Positions 4,871 through 6,944 of a DNA stretch of 6,944 bases are shown here, piece after piece. The DNA lies in assembly GCA_025351205.1 (NCBI GenBank), contig JANXWI010000298.1, positions 1-6,944 of the forward strand. The letters run 5' to 3'. The notes under the pieces were generated by a model. It saw only the letters and a program-made list of their open reading frames with translations. It had not been told where the DNA came from and ran no database searches. The position numbers and the translations under genes are program-made. Each line of letters opens with the position of its first letter. Within the stretch, counting starts at the first letter, position 1. The stretch comes from Deinococcus sp. (GTDB taxonomy: Bacteria; Deinococcota; Deinococci; Deinococcales; Deinococcaceae).

Positions 4871-5800
4871 ATGCCCCTCGTACCCGAACTTCAGACCTTT
4901 CTGGCCCAGATACCCCCCGCCCCCACCGAGCGCCCCAGCATGGAGCAACTGCGTGCCCAAGCCATCGCCGGGTCTGCCCTGCTGCCGCGCCGCGCCGTTG
5001 AAATCGCCGGGACGCTCGACATCACCTTCCCCGGCCCGGCTTCCGAGCTGGCGGCCCGCGTGTACACGCCCACCGGCACAGGTCCGTTTGGGCTGATCGC
5101 CTTTTTCCACGGGGGCGGCTTCGTGGCGTACAGCATCGAGACGCACGATCAGCTGTGCCGCGAGCTGTGCGCTGGCTCCGGGGCGGTGGTGGTATCGGTG
5201 GAATACCGCCTGGCCCCGGAGTTCAGGTTTCCGCACCCGACAGACGACGCCTACGCCGCCGTGAAATGGCTGGGAGTTCACGCCGCCGAGCTGAACGCCG
5301 ACCCGGCCCGGATGGCGGTGGCCGGAGACAGCGCCGGGGCCAGCCTGAGCCTCGCGGCGGCGTTGCGGTTACGGGATGAGGGTGGGCCGAAGCTGCGAGC
5401 GGGGCTGCTGATCTACCCGGCAGCCGACATGAGCGGGCAGACCGAGTACAGGTCGCGCAGTGAAAACGGCGATGGCTATTTTCTGACCCAGGCGAGCATG
5501 CAGTTTTTCGGGGCCATGTACCTGAGCAGCCAGGAAGACGCGCTGCACCCGCACGTCTCGCCGCTGCACGCCGCCGACCTGAGGGGCCTGCCGCCCACCC
5601 TGGTCCTGACCGCCGAGTATGATCCGCTCCGCGACGAGGGGCAGGCGCTGGCCGGGAAGCTGTGGGATGCGGGCGTGGAGGCCGAACACCGTCCCGGCCC
5701 CGGCCTGATCCACGGTTTCGCCAACATGACCGGCTTCGTTCCGGCAGCCGTGCAGATCATGGACGACGCGGCGGCCTGGCTGAAACAGAAGTTGAGCTGA
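4871..5800 (+). CDS. Alpha/beta hydrolase, HSL-like (family IV) carboxylesterase, second paralogue
   Basis: A 309-residue esterase of the same family as the preceding gene. HGGGF is at 80-84 and the nucleophile elbow GDSAGAS at 152-158 (S154); the usual GDSAGGN has changed to GDSAGAS, which alters residues beside the nucleophile but leaves the serine. The acid is D251 in EYDPLRD and the base H281 in GLIHGF. YRLAPE (112-117) and HPHVSPL (226-232) are conserved. It differs from its neighbour in the cap helices (about 1-50) and in the strand region around 185-205, where acyl-chain preference is often set, so the two copies may prefer different esters. No signal peptide. The start is fixed by AGGAGG at 4858-4863. 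One base separates its stop from the next start codon, suggesting co-translation with the 185-residue protein. Confidence 0.93.
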   Translation: MPLVPELQTFLAQIPPAPTERPSMEQLRAQAIAGSALLPRRAVEIAGTLDITFPGPASELAARVYTPTGTGPFGLIAFFHGGGFVAYSIETHDQLCRELCAGSGAVVVSVEYRLAPEFRFPHPTDDAYAAVKWLGVHAAELNADPARMAVAGDSAGASLSLAAALRLRDEGGPKLRAGLLIYPAADMSGQTEYRSRSENGDGYFLTQASMQFFGAMYLSSQEDALHPHVSPLHAADLRGLPPTLVLTAEYDPLRDEGQALAGKLWDAGVEAEHRPGPGLIHGFANMTGFVPAAVQIMDDAAAWLKQKLS

Positions 5801-5801
5801 G

Positions 5802-6359
5802 ATGCGCGTTCAGATCGGCAGCCACATGGTTCGGGTGTGGCAGGGCGACCTTCCTCCACTCTTCGATCTGTTATTCATCAACGCTGATCTGGCCAAACAG
5901 TTCGGCAATCTGCGGGGTCGAAACGACGAAGACGGAACCCTCTTCTGCGCGGCGGTCAGTTCAAAATTTCGCATCTGGCCTGCACTGTTCGTTGCGCAGC
6001 GCTACAGCCCGGACGTGGGCGGTTTTGACCCCGGCGTGCTGATCGTACCCGAAACGGGGCTGGTGCTGATCGGCGCGGGTGAACGGCTGCTGGCCTACCG
6101 CCTGGGCGACCCGCCCGTCCGGCTGTGGGAGGACGCTGCGAACTCCGGCTTCTGGGGGTGGGACCGACAGGGCGACGTGATCCTGATGGCCGCCGAACTG
6201 GAATTTTCTGCCTGGAACCTACATGGGCAGAAGCTCTGGAGCGCCTGGGCCGAACCGCCCTGGAACTATTCGGTGCAGAATGGGGTCATCCAGGTCGATG
6301 TCATGAACACCCTCAGCACCTTTTCCCTGCTCACCGGCCCCACCCAGGAGACCCCATGA
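5802..6359 (+). CDS. Hypothetical protein, 185 aa, beta-rich with propeller-blade-like repeats
   Basis: I cannot assign a function. There is no signal peptide, membrane segment or catalytic motif. The second half reads as successive beta strands: VLIVPETGLVLIGAGERLLA (79-98), DVILMAAELEFSAWNLHG (125-142), then KLWSAWAEPPW (144-154) and VIQVDVMN (162-169). The pattern AWNLHGQKLW resembles one blade of PQQ-type or WD-type beta-propellers, but 185 residues is too short for a full propeller, so it may be a two- or three-blade unit or another beta-sandwich. It is Trp-rich. Its GC is intermediate (55-57% in three 60-base samples). It starts one base after the esterase stop and overlaps the molybdo-enzyme start by 4 bases (ATGA 6356-6359), so translation is likely coupled to the latter. 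An in-frame ATG at 5826 is an alternative start. Confidence 0.8.
   Translation: MRVQIGSHMVRVWQGDLPPLFDLLFINADLAKQFGNLRGRNDEDGTLFCAAVSSKFRIWPALFVAQRYSPDVGGFDPGVLIVPETGLVLIGAGERLLAYRLGDPPVRLWEDAANSGFWGWDRQGDVILMAAELEFSAWNLHGQKLWSAWAEPPWNYSVQNGVIQVDVMNTLSTFSLLTGPTQETP
6346..6350 (+). promoter_or_regulatory. Ribosome binding site of the molybdopterin oxidoreductase gene
   Basis: AGGAG lies 5 bases before ATG 6356, inside the end of the preceding gene. It confirms the overlapping start. Confidence 0.75.
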
Positions 6360-6944
6360 CCCAGCCTGCCCTGCCCGCCGACGGCACCTACTTCCGCGCC
6401 TGCAATCTCTGCGAGGCCATCTGTGGCCTGGAACTGACCGTGAAGGGCGGCGAGGTGACCGACGTGCGCGGCGACCCGCAAGACCCGCTGTCACGCGGTC
6501 ACATCTGCCCCAAGGCCACGGCGCTGCCCGACCTGCACCGCGACCCGGACCGGCTCAGGCGGCCCATGCGGCGGGTGGGCGAGACCTGGACCGAGATGGA
6601 ATGGGACGTGGCGCTGGACCACGTGGCCGCCGAACTGTTGCGGGTGCGGGAGGCGCACGGCCCCGACTCGGTGGGCGTGTACCAGGGCAATCCCAGCGTC
6701 CACAACAGCGGCACGCTGCTGAGCGCCGGGGGCTTTGTCAAAGCGCTGGAGACGCACAACCGCTACTCGGCCACCAGCGTGGACCAGCTGCCGCACCACC
6801 GGGCCGCGCTGGAGATGCTGGGCCACCCGCTGCTGATGCCCATTCCCGACGTGGACCGCACCGACTTTCTGCTGATGATGGGGGCCAACCCGGCGGCCAG
6901 CAACGGCAGCATCCTGACCGCGCCGGGCATGACGCGCCGCCTGA
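6356..6944 (+). CDS. Molybdopterin oxidoreductase (DMSO reductase superfamily), N-terminal 196 residues (3' end outside window)
   Basis: The frame stays open to the window end, showing 196 residues of a protein that in this family usually has about 700. The [4Fe-4S] motif is intact, CxxCxxxC-x27-C with C16, C19, C23 and C51, followed by CPK (51-53), whose lysine sits between cluster and pterin in relatives such as formate dehydrogenase and NapA. Next come W83 to D88 (WDVALD), GNPSVHNSG (111-119) and MMGANPAASN (174-183), all typical pterin-binding landmarks. The expected Mo-ligand region reads RYSATSVDQLP (136-146), with Ser/Thr and no Cys or selenocysteine, so it is not a classic formate dehydrogenase or nitrate reductase by that criterion. 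There is no twin-arginine signal, so cytoplasmic. Start ATG 6356 has AGGAG upstream. Substrate is unknown. Confidence 0.92.
   Translation, partial: MTQPALPADGTYFRACNLCEAICGLELTVKGGEVTDVRGDPQDPLSRGHICPKATALPDLHRDPDRLRRPMRRVGETWTEMEWDVALDHVAAELLRVREAHGPDSVGVYQGNPSVHNSGTLLSAGGFVKALETHNRYSATSVDQLPHHRAALEMLGHPLLMPIPDVDRTDFLLMMGANPAASNGSILTAPGMTRRL

Noticed and set aside
4297..5281. Minus-strand frames opposite the two esterases
   Set aside because: They mirror the codon bias of the esterases and match no domain; both esterases have complete triads.

Overview
The window reads as GC-rich bacterial chromosome. My hand counts give 70-80% GC in several 60-base samples of the main genes, against about 42% over 361-600 and 49% over 3361-3840. 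Gene content, tight same-strand packing, ATGA overlaps and a leaderless-type promoter fit Deinococcus or a relative, but no marker gene proves it. No RNA gene, CRISPR array, transposon or att site is visible.

Left part (1-3308): the 3' end of an acyl-CoA dehydrogenase of the ACAD10/ACAD11 type, a small AT-rich gene on the opposite strand, then a short-chain dehydrogenase (SDR), an ACAD10/11-type phosphotransferase (APH/choline-kinase fold) and a histidine phosphatase. Kinase and dehydrogenase are the two domains fused in vertebrate ACAD11. With an SDR they also match the LvaA/LvaC/LvaD set used by Pseudomonas putida to turn 4-hydroxyacyl-CoA into 3-hydroxyacyl-CoA through a phosphorylated intermediate. 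The natural reading is an acyl-CoA catabolic module that may accept 4-hydroxy acids; the substrate is inferred.

Middle (3317-5800): a lower-GC DinB/YfiT-like gene, then two paralogous family IV (hormone-sensitive-lipase-like) esterases, each with an apparently intact catalytic triad. Right (5802-6944): a 185-residue protein of unknown function with beta-propeller-like strand patterns, overlapping by 4 bases a molybdopterin oxidoreductase that runs off the window with its N-terminal [4Fe-4S] motif intact.

From 654 to the end, eight plus-strand genes follow with gaps of at most 64 bases (two of them overlap), so they could be one transcript or a few nested ones. Points of interest are the split kinase/dehydrogenase module, the phosphatase lacking its usual second histidine, the AT-rich opposite-strand gene whose putative leaderless promoter overlaps the SDR ribosome binding site, and two short tandem repeats at gene junctions, one forming the SDR C-terminal tail and leading into the kinase start codon.
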